DNA of 26,253 nt from Paulinella micropora. Lineage: Eukaryota > Cercozoa > Imbricatea > Euglyphida. The notes below the pieces were generated by a model that had not been told where the DNA came from, ran no database searches, and saw only the letters and a program-made list of their open reading frames with translations. The DNA lies in NCBI GenBank assembly GCA_009731375.1, contig BJOX01000084.1, positions 1-26,253 on the forward strand, given 5' to 3'. Below are positions 15,527 to 26,253 of the stretch, piece after piece; positions within the stretch are counted from its first letter, which is position 1, and every line of letters starts with the position of its first letter. The translations under genes were made by a program, and so were the position numbers.

Positions 15527-16865
15527 AAGCACAATGGTTGGCTCAACTCCGTGAAGTAAGGGGCGGCTTAAGTATAAACGCAATGGTTTGCTCAAGTTGA
15601 AGCACAATTCTTGGTTGACGGCGCTCACTGAAGTTAGGATAACTGAAGTTAGGATTATGATTTAGCTAAACCCTGACCCAAGCACTATCTTCAATGGATT
15701 GTTCACGGGGTAACTCTCATGTCGAACTTTCCTTCATTTCTTTCTCTCTGTCCCTTCGTTTCTGACTGTCGATTTCATCCTTTCACATTTCATTCAGAAT
15801 CTTTGTATTTTCCTCCTTGTATGGATTTACGAAAAACACTTTTGATTAAGAAATTGCTTGCCAGTAGCCTTCGGAGGGTGAAATTCCGCTCTCCGTTGCT
15901 TTCACATGTCATGCAAGTATGTAGTAGTGTTGCTGATGACAGCTTCCTTTTTCACTTTGTCAGCTCAGTTCATTATAATACTTCGTTGTGGATTGTGTGC
16001 GCTTACTACGTACGTTCTCGTTGGAAGGTTGATTCATACTAGTGTTACACTGTTACTCACTGTGAGTAGTTCGATCCAATTGTGCGTAACGGTCGGGTTA
16101 GTGAACTAAAAAAATTGAGCAGTGGTTACAGTGTCCCGTGCACTTTCTAGTAGTGAGTTGTACTGTGTCTGGTCAGTTCAGTTCCGTGAATCTGCCTGCG
16201 CATTAAATTTAAAGTGGCGATAGTGCAACACGACTTCTTACGGCCCGAGTCTCCCGGCAAACGCAGTGTTCAGTATTAATAAAGGTGAGATACAACAAGA
16301 TCCGTGAGTGACAGATTTATATCTATTCATCGGTTATGAGCAGTTGGGAACACAGCACGTCCGTCACAAAGATATTCGCTTAGCTATAAACAACTCCTCA
16401 CGCATACCGTGGCACCCATTTACGATGCAGCTGAATGGAGTCACACTTGCAAGGTTTTTGAAGTTACTAGGAGTCAGCTTGAGGAATACTGCTCAGTAGC
16501 AGTGAAGTTAGCATAATACCATTGAAATCGTGACTCGGACATTTGTATATAATTACACCCTTCCGAGTCCTCCTTAGTTATGTCACTCAGTCATTATTTT
16601 AATTATCCGTTAGTAGTCGTTACTGTTAGTATTATTCAAGTAGTTATTAATGCAGCTTAGTCTATTTTAGTACTTGTGACACAAGTTTTGGTACTGCGGG
16701 TGGCACTGTGACCAGCCTTTTTACCATTACACTTTTTACACATATCAGTATTGTATTATACGTTTCGTGGGTCATTGTCTGGGCGGTACATCATGGCTTT
16801 TTCAACTGTGACTCAGTGAGTATGGTCGGTAGTTAAACTAGCGGGAATCGTGAAGTTTGAATTGT
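15527..16865. other. Unique AT-moderate sequence with no gene called
   Basis: Starts with three imperfect copies of a motif like AAGCACAATGGTT (15527-15625) and a doubled AACTGAAGTTAGGAT-like motif (about 15633-15656). No open frame longer than about 107 codons, and none with recognisable composition. It may hold the 3' UTR of the left gene and the flank or LTR of the retroelement to the right. Confidence 0.6.
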
Positions 16866-16942
16866 NNNNNNNNNNTTTTTCAACTGTGACTCAGTGAGTA
16901 CGGTCGGTAGTTAAACTGGCGGGAATCGTGAAGTTTGAATTG
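16799..16942. other. Duplicated flank across a 10-N gap
   Basis: About 67 bases (beginning TTTTTCAACTGTGACTCAGT) occur at 16799-16865 and again at 16876-16942 with two differences, separated only by ten N. This looks like two alleles or contig ends laid side by side, not a biological repeat. Confidence 0.85.
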
Positions 16943-18238
16943 TTGTTAAATTCAAGTTCTTCGTTCTGCCACGGTGAAGTGAAGGCTACGACCGTAAGAG
17001 GGGGACGCCCCGGTTGCCGCCGGATACACGACGAGAAGCATTGCGAAGGCCGTTGTCCATTGTGTTGTGACTCCGGGCTTGAAAGTTGGCCCGGTGCGTC
17101 ACGTTCCTGTGCAACGGATCGCAGACAAGGACCTTGGAATCGCTCAAGTGGTGTGGGGTCTATCTTAAGTACGCTGTGACTTCACCGGTTCAGGAAAGTG
17201 CACATTTCGAGTTGACCGGTAAATGATGCCCACAGCTGATCACTGTGGACACTTCCCACGTTATGCTCTGCTTGTTTGCGATAGGAAAGCAAGGCCCCCC
17301 GTGGTTGAGTCGGGGACAAGACTGACAACGGTTGCCCATTGTCGTTAAGGTTCGGGGCAAGGTGTGGCGCAATCTGAAAGGTGTTTGTTTTGTTCCGCAG
17401 ACCGTGGTTGTGTTGAACGTGGTTTTCCTTGTGAGAAAGGACACACGGACACAACAATAGGATTGCACAGACTGTCAAGGTAGCTATAGGGTTGCCTTTT
17501 TAGTGCTGGTGTAGACAGAGGCCGAGGAAATAGCTAGTCTGCTCTCTGTCTGTGGTGTTTACCTTAGTGTGCTTTGCTGTCTTATCCATTCTGTGGTTTG
17601 GACCGCAGTCCCTAGGCGGGTGAAATAGCCTCTCGCTGAACCCTGATATACCAGGGGCCTCCTAGTATCATCCTCATTAGCCTATAGTTACAACATCTCA
17701 CATACTGCTTGTGCCGCTTGCTGTGACTTGGTTAAGAGTAAGAGGGAGGTGTGGTAAGACTGTGTGCTCTGTAAAGATGTGCATAGGACACTTGGTTAGG
17801 AGCGTAAAGGGAATGTTTAGGTGGTTGTGCAAACAACTACAAACCCTAGTGGGTTGACAAACTGACTTTGTAAGTAGGACTCTTTGTGGATTGTAAGCTG
17901 TCGTAAGTGGTAGCTGTGGTGGTCTCTGTGGAGTCTGAGTGTAATAGTAAGTGATAACACACGTAGGTGGAAAGAGAGAGCATAAAAGGAGGTGTGGCAG
18001 CTTAAAGCACTATACTGTGTAAAGTGTGTGTGAGCTTGCCCAATGCTGGTGTCCTTTGTCGTGTCCTCTCTGTGTGGGCGTGACACTGTGTGTGGTTGCT
18101 TGCCTGTGTCTGTGCCATCAGAACAGAGTGAGCAAGGTGTGACTCTATCTTTATTTTACAAGTAGAGAGCATAGCTGTATGCTGTGAAAGTAAGTGAGTG
18201 CGGTGGGTGTGTCTGGGAAAGACTGACGGTAGTTAGAA
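16943..18238 (+). other. Region upstream of gag remnant, possible LTR or leader
   Basis: About 1.3 kb without a supported gene, GT-rich in places (17700-18230). By position it could be the LTR/untranslated leader of the copia-type element, but I could not find paired LTR ends, a polypurine tract or a primer-binding site. Open frames here (up to 98 codons, both strands) have no recognisable content. Confidence 0.4.
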
Positions 18239-20236
18239 ATGGCTACTAGCAAGACAGACAATAAGATCACATTCACTGGGAAGGAAGCATGGGTTTTGCT
18301 GCACAGACAAGTGGTATAAAGCTGTCACCCAACAGCCCCTAAGGAAGTACTACAAGGTACGGCAGCCCATAAGCAATACGTACACCGTGAGAACGTTGTA
18401 GGGATTCAACTAAGGGGTAGAACGATGCCTGACTTTATACTAGCTTGGGAGGAGGTGGCAGAGTTGAATGGTTGGACTGACTTAGACCGTGACGTGGTGA
18501 GAGAATACTTTGAAGATAAGACAAAGGGACCCACGTGTGGCAGAAAACTGACCCTAAACCTTCTCTTAAGACCTTTGATGAGGCGTTAGGTCTAGAGGAA
18601 GAGAGTAAAACCCCAACCAAGTCTTATAAACCCGTGTTCGGTAGCCCAAAAGAAGAGGAACCCACTGAGCTTGAAGAAGAAGAGGAAGTCGAGAACCGTG
18701 ACACAACCAACCTCTTCTCTAGCGGGTACGCTAGCACTGACAAACCTAGGCTGTCAGCTGGGGGCTCAGACTCAGAGGGCGGGGGCAGGAGTGGGGCCTC
18801 CCGAGGACAGACGGCCCCCTCTAAGGTCAAGGCCCCACCAGGGGGCCCTGATCATGCTCGCGCACTGACATTGCAGATGGCCTATGACGCTAGTATACTT
18901 GCGGAGATGAGTAAGCAGAAGGAAAAGGTTTTCAACATCATTTATGATATGCTCGGTGGGGAGGCCAAAAGCATGGTGCGTGACCGCCAATCCTGAAAGT
19001 CTGACCTTTGGCCAAAACCCAAAAGCTCTGTGGGATAGGTTGCAAGCCCGGTACAAAAAGGTAGACCCAGCCGACGTTCAGGATAGGGTCCAAGAGTTGA
19101 ATGACTTCCTTTTTACTAGTAAGCTGCAGTATGCCGGGAAGTGTGTGGACCTTAACGCTAGAAAAGAATGGTTGGCAGACTATGGCCCAGCCCCAGACGA
19201 TAGCCGTCGTCAGCAGATAGTGAAGGATGCTTTAGTGGGTCCAAAACAATTTGACAGTAGGGTGAAGAAGGCTTGGCAACTATGGATTGAGATGGCTGAA
19301 CTAAACCGGAAGCAGTTTAAATGGTCCTGAACTTCACGACTTGGTGGAGGCAAGGTTAAGGGTGTCACCGTGTGTGTTTTGTGTGGGATCAGAAGGGGAG
19401 TTGCAAGTGGGCGGACTAATGTCGGTTCGAACACGACCCCGCAAAAGCAAAGAAGACAACACCCAAGCCGGCGGACACCCCTAAGGGTACAAAGAACAAC
19501 AAGAGTAAGGGTCCCAAATGTTACAACTGTTTCGAGAAGGGACAAATCGCCGGTAAGTTCCCTAAAAGTGTCGAGTGTGCGGAGGGAAGCACAAACTGAA
19601 CAAGTGCCCGGACAAAGGCAAGAAAGAGAAGAGTGAGGCGGCAAAAGGCTCCGACGGGGATAGCGACGGTGAAGACTCGGAGGAAGAGGAACTCGGGGTG
19701 GCTTCAGCACAGATGGTGAAGTTCTTGACTAGAAGGTCAGAGGACAAAGCCCACATAGCCAAGCCCGGAGGTGCCGACCTACCCGATCGCGGGCCGGTTG
19801 TACCACCGGAGGATGAGAACAGTTTGGAGATAGTATTACTGTTAGAAGACGACGCTGACATTGACAAGATGAACGAGGGTCGGTGTCATGGGGTGGCGGA
19901 AGGGAAGCGTAGGTGCGTCGCAAGCTTGAAAGACCTTGAGTCTAAGTTCAATATCATGCGGATCAAGGCGGCCACCCTCATACTAGCAACTTTTGCGTTG
20001 AACACCAATACCAGCGGGCAAAGCAAGAGAAGGACAATGCCTTACGCTTGCAATTGTGGGCCGCCGACATAGCGCGGAGGGATCATCTGCCCCTCATGTG
20101 CGAAATGGGAGATAGAGGTTTAGAAGCCCAGATCCGGAGTGGGAGTCACCCGTTGACGGTTGACGCCATCGTGCGTCATGAAGCGGCGAGGCGTGGGATC
20201 CCTTGGAATCTGTCCCTCCTTCCCATCATCCACTAA
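18239..20236 (+). pseudogene. Decayed copia-type retrotransposon Gag region
   Basis: A chain of plus-strand frames interrupted by stops and frameshifts. It starts MATSKTDNKITFTGKEAWV at 18239 with an early stop at 18317-18319. A segment including MPDFILAWEEVAELNGW follows (about 18424), then an acidic Ser/Glu-rich linker (18535-18830). A segment from about 18944 includes KALWDRLQARYKKVDPADVQ and resembles the UBN2-type gag domain of copia elements. Two zinc-knuckle remnants follow: CYNCFEKGQIAGKF at about 19520, with its His and last Cys lost, and CRVCGGKHKLNKC at about 19575, spaced C-x2-C-x3-H-x4-C. An acidic tail and a Glu/Lys/Arg-rich segment end at a stop near 20236. At least four frame changes are visible. 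No protease, integrase or reverse transcriptase motifs were found downstream. Copia-type is preferred over other LTR classes on the gag pattern alone. Confidence 0.6.
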
Positions 20237-22120
20237 GTCACAAATAGAGTAGTAGTAACCAAGGACGTCTCGCTCTACCTGTTGCTCAGCAGACTCTTAT
20301 TTCACATGCACAATTCCAATTCGCAGTGGCGACACATAATATTATGCGCCCCCCCCAATACACCCCACCGGTACCCCCCCTTCNNNNNNNNNNNNNNNNN
20401 NNNNNNNNNNNNNNNNNNNNNNNNNNNNNNNNNNNNNNNNNNNNNNNNNNNNNNNNNNNNNNNNNNNNNNNGAAACAAATCAGAAATACTATTGGTATGC
20501 TTCAAATTCTACCATTTGAGTATTAAGTGGGACCGGTATGGTGTATTAGGTTTGTGCATGTGCCTGCTCATGATATGTGACATCAAAATGCTAAAAAAGA
20601 GTTTAATCTCAATATTTCAAGTATCACTATTGACTCGGATGATATATAATCATCGGCTATGTTGTTAATAAATGAAGCTCCCGGAATGATTCCCTATTAT
20701 ATATATACCAACTTCGAGCTTCAGGCAGCTTGAGGCAGCTATACTAAGTTGAGCTTAAAGGTGCAGTCGCTTCCGGGCGAATGTTTGGTTGGATCAGTCG
20801 AGACAATGCATGGAATGAAGACAGTGGCAAAGCGAATGTGGAATCGCGTGGCCAGATCACGTGACTGCGCGAGGCCTAAGCCCCCACTCCGGCCGATGGG
20901 TCCATGCTACTGAGGACTGTATTTGGGACATCATCTCCGACGGTGACAGGAGAGTTGNNNNNNNNNNGTGCCGGACAGGAGAGTTGCAGGACCTCCCGAA
21001 TGCGATCCCGATTGCAGGACCTCCCGAATGGGATCCCGATAAAAAGTCACCGTGTGGCAAGTATTTCTAGGAGGCCGCTCACTGCCTCAGAGTCTGATAC
21101 GGCGTCCATCCGAAAGAGAAATCCAACGTAGTAGTACCCGCCCCGGGAGTTTGTCCGTGAGAGTAATTCTTTTCCTGTCTGATGATTAACTTGAATTGGA
21201 CAATCGAGTGCCTGACCCATTCGTCCTACCGCTACGAACTGTGCAAGCATAGCTTGGTCACCTATTGCAGTGGATCCGGACTCCTCAGTAGGATAATTAG
21301 CCTGAGACGGTCCCATCTGTATACAATGATAAAGTTCAAGCGAACGGAAGACTTCAGTCGGCCGCCGTCGGATCGGTTTCGAATCACGGTTCAACGGTGC
21401 CGTCCGGTGCTCTGATCTCCTAGGCTATGTGGTGACCATGAGTTCGGATCGGCGTCGCGGCGGTCGCCGCACTCTGGGGAGTTGACCAGACACACTGGAC
21501 AGGCACGGTGCCGCTGATTTGCTGACTGAACTTTCAAAGATTCTGCTTGCCGGCAGCTAGTTGTTTCCAAGCCAGACTGTAAAGCACGGCGAGGCTCGCG
21601 CTGCGTCCATGTATTAATAGTCGGCCGGTGTGCCTTCGCAACCCAGCGCTGACCGTGCCCACATTCAATTTGAGACGGTATATATTATACTTCCTTTCTC
21701 CATTGTGTCCTGCTCAGGAATTCCTGCCGGCGGTCGCACGTCTTATTGAGACGGTACTTACAGTAAAGAAGGGAAAGTAATCATGCTTCCCCTTGTCTCC
21801 TCTCTCACGTTCTGTCAGTCACGTTACAACATTTTAAGTAATCAAATACACAAATGCTTCTTGTCTCTTCAATTATTGTATTGTTAAAATCGATATTTGT
21901 GTACTCTTTTCTTTCTTTTCAAGATTTTTCTCTTTTAAATTCGATTAATTTATTTTTAAATATATGTGATATATTTGTTACGAAAGAATCGTGGTTACCA
22001 TGAAAGGCTCATGCGTACAGTTTTGTCACATTTCCTTCCTTGCTTCTGCATGGTTTTGAACGCGTTTGTGTTTTTTGGAATCAGTTGATTTATAAAAATA
22101 AAATTAAAAATAAATAAAAT
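20237..22120. other. Intergenic sequence with gaps, no gene called
   Basis: Contains an 88-N gap (20384-20471) beside C runs, a 10-N gap (20958-20967) whose two sides share GACAGGAGAGTTG, and a 28-bp tandem pair (TTGCAGGACCTCCCGAATG, 20984 and 21012). The part 21100-21720 is GC-richer and non-repetitive; 21840-22120 is AT-rich. Short open frames on both strands are unsupported. Confidence 0.6.
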
Positions 22121-22124
22121 TAAA

Positions 22125-22233
<109 letters not shown>

Positions 22234-22630
22234 CTTCCGAAGCTGCAGTATATTAAAATCCTCACTAGGCTTCCGAAGCTGCAATAATATCAAAGTACTC
22301 AATGTGCCATTCGTTGATGGTTGTTCCTTGCCAGCTCTGCAGCTTGCTCGCTAACAAAATCATCCAAATCGAATTCGCGATCGCAAAGTTCACAACTGAA
22401 GGAAGCCGAGCGGGCATCGGACTCGTAATGTGCCATTCGTTGAAGATTGTCCCTTGCCAGCTCTGCAGCTTGCTCGCTAGCATAATCGCCTGAGTCGAAT
22501 TCGCGATAACAAATATCACAACCGAACGATACAAGATGTGCCATTGTTTGGTGCTTGTTCTTTGCACGTTCTGCCACCCTTTCGTTTGCATAATTTTCAG
22601 AGTCAAACTCCTTACCACAAATATCACAAG

Positions 22631-23262
22631 CAAAGATGGAGTGATGTGCGGATCGATGATGATTGTCCCTAGCCAGTTCTGCGGCAGCCTCGCTAGTATA
22701 ATTTTCCGAGTCAAACTCCTTGCCACAAATATCACAAGCAAAGATGGAGTGATGTGCGGATCGATGATGATTGTCCCTAGCCAGTTCTGCGGCAGCCTCG
22801 CTAGTATAATTTTCCGAGTCAAACTCCTTGCCACAAATATCACAAGCAAAGATGTGTGCGGATCTGATGATTGTCCCTAGCCAGTTCTGCGGCAGCCTCG
22901 CTAATATAATTTTCCGAGTCAAACTCCTTGCCACAAATATCACAAGCAAAGATGGAGTGATGTGCGGATCGATGATGATTGTCCCTAGCCAGTTCTGCGG
23001 CAGCCTCGCTAGTATAATCTTCCGAGTCAAACTCCTTGCCACAAATAGCACAAGCAAAGATGTGTGCGGATCTGATGATTGTCCCTAGCCAGTTCTGCGG
23101 CAGCCTCGCTAATATAATTTTCCGAGTCAAACTCCTTGCCACAAATATCACAAGCAAAGATGGAGTGATGTGCGGATCGATGATGATTGTCCCTAGCCAG
23201 TTCTGCGGCAGCCTCGCTAGTATAATTTTCCGAGTCGAACTCTCGGTCGCAAACTTCACATG
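22631..23262. repeat. 108-bp tandem repeat encoding fingers, with 208-bp higher-order unit
   Basis: Unit starts (CAAAGATG) at 22631, 22739, 22847, 22947, 23055 and 23155, so lengths are 108, 108, 100, 108, 100, 108. The 100 plus 108 pair repeats as a 208-bp block (22847-23054 and 23055-23262). Confidence 0.9.
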
Positions 23263-23583
23263 TGAAGATGGTGTGAAGCGATTGCCGGTGGTTGTCCCTC
23301 GCTCGTTCTGCTGCCGCCGGCTTGCATACTCATCCGAATCAAACTTCCTATCGCAGACTTCACAAGTGTAGACGGATCGATGTACGGCTCGTTGGTGATT
23401 GTTCCTTGCCAGTTCCGCAGCGACATAACCACTTGAGTCGCGGTAGAACCTACTGGGCGCATAACCGGTGTTACTAGTAGTGCTCGAGGATATCCCTGTT
23501 CGCCGTGGGTTCTCAATAATATTGGTGTTAAGTACATCGGGCAATAGAAAAGGGTCATGAGGTTTGGAATGATGACACGCAAT

Positions 23584-23745
23584 CCAAGCATTTGCAAAGA
23601 ACGATGAGAGAGAGAAGAAAAGAGAAAAGAGAGAAAGCATGAGCACACAGAGAGCAAATCTAGAGCGCAGGGAGCGGAGATTAGAGCACAGAGAGCAGAG
23701 AGCACAGGGAAAAGGGCAGAACGAGACATTGCATACTTGGTCCAT
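23584..23745. repeat. GA-rich low-complexity stretch
   Basis: Irregular GAGAGA/GAGAGCACAGAGAGCA repeats at the upstream side of the zinc-finger array. Confidence 0.8.
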
Positions 23746-23756
23746 ACCATTGTACA

Positions 23757-25335
23757 GATGCTATATAAATTTGTATGCTTGCTCTATAACATTGTATGCT
23801 GCTCTATAACATTGTGTGCTTGCTCTAGAACATTGAACGCTTGCTCTATAACATTGTAAATTGTACGCTTGCTCTATAACATTGTATGCTTGCCTTTCTG
23901 TATAAAATTGTATGCTTGCTCTATAACTTTGTATGCTTGCTCTACAAGGTTGCATGCTTGCTCTATAACATTGTATGCTTGCTCTATACAATTGTATGCT
24001 TGACTTGCTTTATAACATTGTATGCTTGCTCTATACATTTGTATGCTTGCTTTATAATACTGTACGTTTGCCTTACTTTATAACATGGTTTGCTTGCTCT
24101 ATACCTTTGTATGCTTGGTTTATAATACTGTACGCTTGCCTTGCTTTATAACATTTTATGCTTGCTCTATACCATGGTATGCTTGCTCTATACCATGGTA
24201 TGCTTGCTTTATAATACTGTATGCTTGCCTTGCTTTATAACATTGTATGCTTACTCTATACCATGGTATGGTTGCTCTATACCATGTTATGCTTGCTTTA
24301 TAATACTGTACGCTTGCCTTACTTTATAACATTGTATGCTTGCTCTATACCTTTGTATGCTTGGTTTATAATGCTGTATGCTTGCCTTGCTTTATGACAT
24401 TGTATGCTTGCTCTATACATGGCATGCTTGCTTTATAATACTGTATGCTTGCCTTGCTCTATATAATATTGTATGGTTGCTCTATGCTCTATAACGTTGT
24501 ATGCTTGCCTTGCTTTATAATACTGTATGCTTGCTCTATACCTTTGTATGCGTGCTTTATAATACTGTACGCTTGCCTTGCTTTACAACATTGTATGCTT
24601 GCTCTATACCTTTGTATGCTTGGTACATAATACTGTACGCTTGCATTAATTTATAACATTGTATGCTTGCTCTATACCATGGTATGGTTGCTCTATACAA
24701 TGGTATGCTTGCTTTATAATACTGTACGCTTGGCTTGCTTTATAACATTGTATGGTTGCTCTATACCATGGTATGCTTGCTTTATAACATTGTATGGTTG
24801 CTCTATACCATGGTATGCTTGCTTTATAATACTGTATGCTTGCCTTGCTTTATAACATTGCATGCTTGCTCTATAGCTTTGTATGCTTCATGGTTTATAT
24901 TACTGTATGCTTGCCTTGCTCTATAACATTGTATGGTTGCTCTATACCATGGCATGCTTGCTTTATAATACTGTATGCTTGCCTTGCTCTATAATATTGT
25001 ATGGTTGCTCTATGCTCTATAACGTTGTATGCTTGCCTTGCTTTATAATACTGTATGCTTGCTCTATACCTTTGTATGCTTGCTTTATAATACTGTACGC
25101 TTGCCTTGCTTTATAATATTGTATGCTAGCTCTATACCTTTGCATGCTTGCTTTATAATACTGTACGCTTGCCTTGCTCTATAACATTGTATGGTTGCTC
25201 TATACCATGGTATGCTTGCTTTATAATACTGTATGCTTACTTGGCTCTATAACATTGTATGGTTGCTCTATACCTTTGTATGCTTGTTTATAACGTATGC
25301 TTGCTTTTGCTCCATAACACTGCATACTTGCTGTA
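23757..25335. repeat. Satellite of about 21-bp units with higher-order structure
   Basis: Roughly 70 copies of a 21-bp unit such as TTGCTCTATAACATTGTATGC, in variants CCATGG, AATACTG, ACATTG and CCTTTG, some extended to 26 bp by TTGCC. The longer unit recurs at 24136, 24225, 24314, 24382 and 24449, i.e. every 89 or 67-68 bp, which shows a three- to four-unit higher-order repeat. Because 21 is a multiple of three, several frames stay open; they are not genes. Confidence 0.9.
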
Positions 25336-25560
25336 TATACACTTGTAGAATATGATGAGGCAGATAGGAAATAGGAAATAGCAGAATAGAACAGATCTAT
25401 CAGCTAGATTAAGGTCTTGGGGATATTATTAGGAGATAGTTGTAGGTGGGGGATATGGTAGAGCAGATAGAAGTAAGCAGATAGACCTAGAGCTGTCTGT
25501 TGCTGTATCGTTCCCAAGGCCCGTAGGCTGTCGGCATATGGGACAACCCTGTAGGAAAAA
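25336..25560. other. Unique spacer between satellite and telomere-like repeats
   Basis: Purine-rich, with repeated GCAGATAG-like words; nothing coding seen. Confidence 0.6.
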
Positions 25561-26050
25561 GGAGTGGAGTTAGGGTTAGGGTTATGATAAGCATCAGGTT
25601 GAAGTTTGGGTTACGGTCAGGGTTAGGGTTAGGGTTAGGTGTACGATTGGAGTTAGAGGTAGATAGGGGCAGGGGTAGGGATTAGGGTTAGAATTAGAGT
25701 TAGGGTTAGGGTTAGAGTTAGAAGTAGGGTTAGGGTTAGGGTTAGAGTTAGAGTCAGGGTTTGGGTAAGGTAGAGGTAGAGTTAGGTTGGGTTAGCGTTA
25801 GGTTAAATTTAGAGTTAGGTTTTGGGTTTGAGTTGGGGTTTGGGTTAGGGTGTGAGGGATAGGGTTAGGGTTAGAGTTGGAGTTAAGGCTAGGAATAGGG
25901 TTAGGGTTAGAGAAAGGACAGGGTTAGGAATAGGATTAGGGTTACGGTTAGGGTTACGGTTGGATCTGAGGTGGGGTTGGTGTTACATTTACTATTAGTT
26001 AGCGTTAAGGGAAGCGTTAGGGTTAGCGTTAGGGGTTTAGTATTAGAGTT
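25561..26050 (+). repeat. Degenerate TTAGGG-type telomere-like repeats
   Basis: Many GGGTTAGGGTTAGGG runs of two to four units mixed with TTAGAG, TTAGGT, TTACGG and TTGGGT variants. The G-rich strand reads rightwards, as at a right-hand chromosome end, but the tract is degenerate and followed by other sequence, so it is interstitial or subtelomeric rather than the terminal telomere. Confidence 0.88.
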
Positions 26051-26138
26051 CAAATTAGAGTTCAATTCAAGCGAGAGCGGGATGAACGTGCAGAGGAAAG
26101 GGAGACTCGAAAGAATATGCAGTGACTGGAGAGAGTGA

Positions 26139-26253
<115 letters not shown>

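Larger units (their letters stand above)
22299..23745 (-). pseudogene. C2H2-like zinc-finger tandem array, frameshifted
   Basis: Minus strand, stop at 22299-22301 directly after RMAH. Ten Cys pairs are present in 36-residue units of the form FACDICGKEFDSENYTSEAA continuing ELARDNHHRSAHHSI. Spacing is C-x2-C-x21-H-x4-H, compared with C-x2-C-x12-H-x3-5-H in classical fingers. One finger (about 22430-22530) has Leu for the first His. Units from 22631 to 23262 are nearly identical at DNA level (108 bp); the outer ones are more diverged. Two units (22847-22946 and 23055-23154) are only 100 bp, which shifts the frame, and another shift lies near 23320, so no single frame covers the array. The N-terminal part (from ATG 23745) is low-complexity, Cys/Leu/Ser-rich, and may be non-coding. 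DNA or RNA binding would be the usual role of such fingers, but the long loop makes this uncertain. Confidence 0.65.

Noticed and set aside
15719-17478. Open frames of 60-110 codons in the unique region
   Set aside because: No motif, no splice or start context, similar lengths on both strands as expected by chance.
22302-23371. Plus-strand open frames opposite the zinc-finger array
   Set aside because: They are antisense shadows of a 108-bp repeat; the minus strand carries the conserved Cys and His pattern.
23761-25116. Small open frames with CLLYNIVCLLYTMV-type peptides
   Set aside because: A 21-bp satellite unit is a multiple of three and so is open by construction.
25561-26050. True chromosome end
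   Set aside because: Repeats are degenerate and followed by about 90 bases of unique sequence and a GA tract.

Overview
The window is nuclear eukaryotic DNA. Short coding blocks are bounded by GT...AG signals, there are long di-, tri- and tetranucleotide arrays, a tRNA-derived SINE-like repeat, a decayed copia-type Gag region, a C2H2-like zinc-finger array and TTAGGG-type repeats near the right end. TTAGGG fits animals, many fungi and some amoebozoans. Introns full of simple repeats beside a copia-type element recall a large amoebozoan genome such as Physarum, but nothing seen here fixes the taxon. Eight N gaps total about 2.1 kb, and two or three of the 10-N gaps look like false joins between overlapping contigs.

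Left part (1.7-15.5 kb). The central result is a reading of this stretch as one plus-strand gene. It is made of 23 visible exons, 9 to 408 nt long, separated by introns that are almost pure microsatellite. The exons I could define keep reading phase from an ATG at 1724 to a TGA at 15524-15526, with one break: the exon at 6888-6978 leaves phase 1 and the next visible exon at 8258 enters in phase 0, so an unsequenced exon is predicted in the 7113-7893 gap. About 700 codons are visible. The product is not recognised; the first half is Lys/Glu-, Ser- and Pro-rich and looks disordered. The exons show internal duplication (modules C, D, E), and several are preceded by arrays of truncated copies of their own 5' end (B, F and G arrays). 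I chose splice sites partly by phase, so RNA data are needed.

Inside the large intron at 8.3-12.4 kb lie SINE-like elements (three 173-bp X copies, three Y copies with one tRNA-like head) set in TAA tracts, and a 183-185-bp tandem duplication. A 193-bp intron at 12450-12642 contains two hairpins and is flanked by an 18-bp imperfect direct repeat, like an introner or MITE-derived intron.

Middle (15.5-22.1 kb). After the predicted stop the microsatellites vanish. There is anonymous unique sequence, then a frameshifted copia-type gag pseudogene (about 18.2-20.2 kb) with no recognisable pol, then more anonymous sequence.

Right part (22.1-26.25 kb). A minus-strand array of ten 36-residue fingers with unusual C-x2-C-x21-H-x4-H spacing is broken by frameshifts, two of them copied inside a 208-bp duplication. 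Next to it are a 21-bp-unit satellite with higher-order structure, degenerate TTAGGG-like repeats and a GA tract, which together suggest a subtelomeric or heterochromatic setting.
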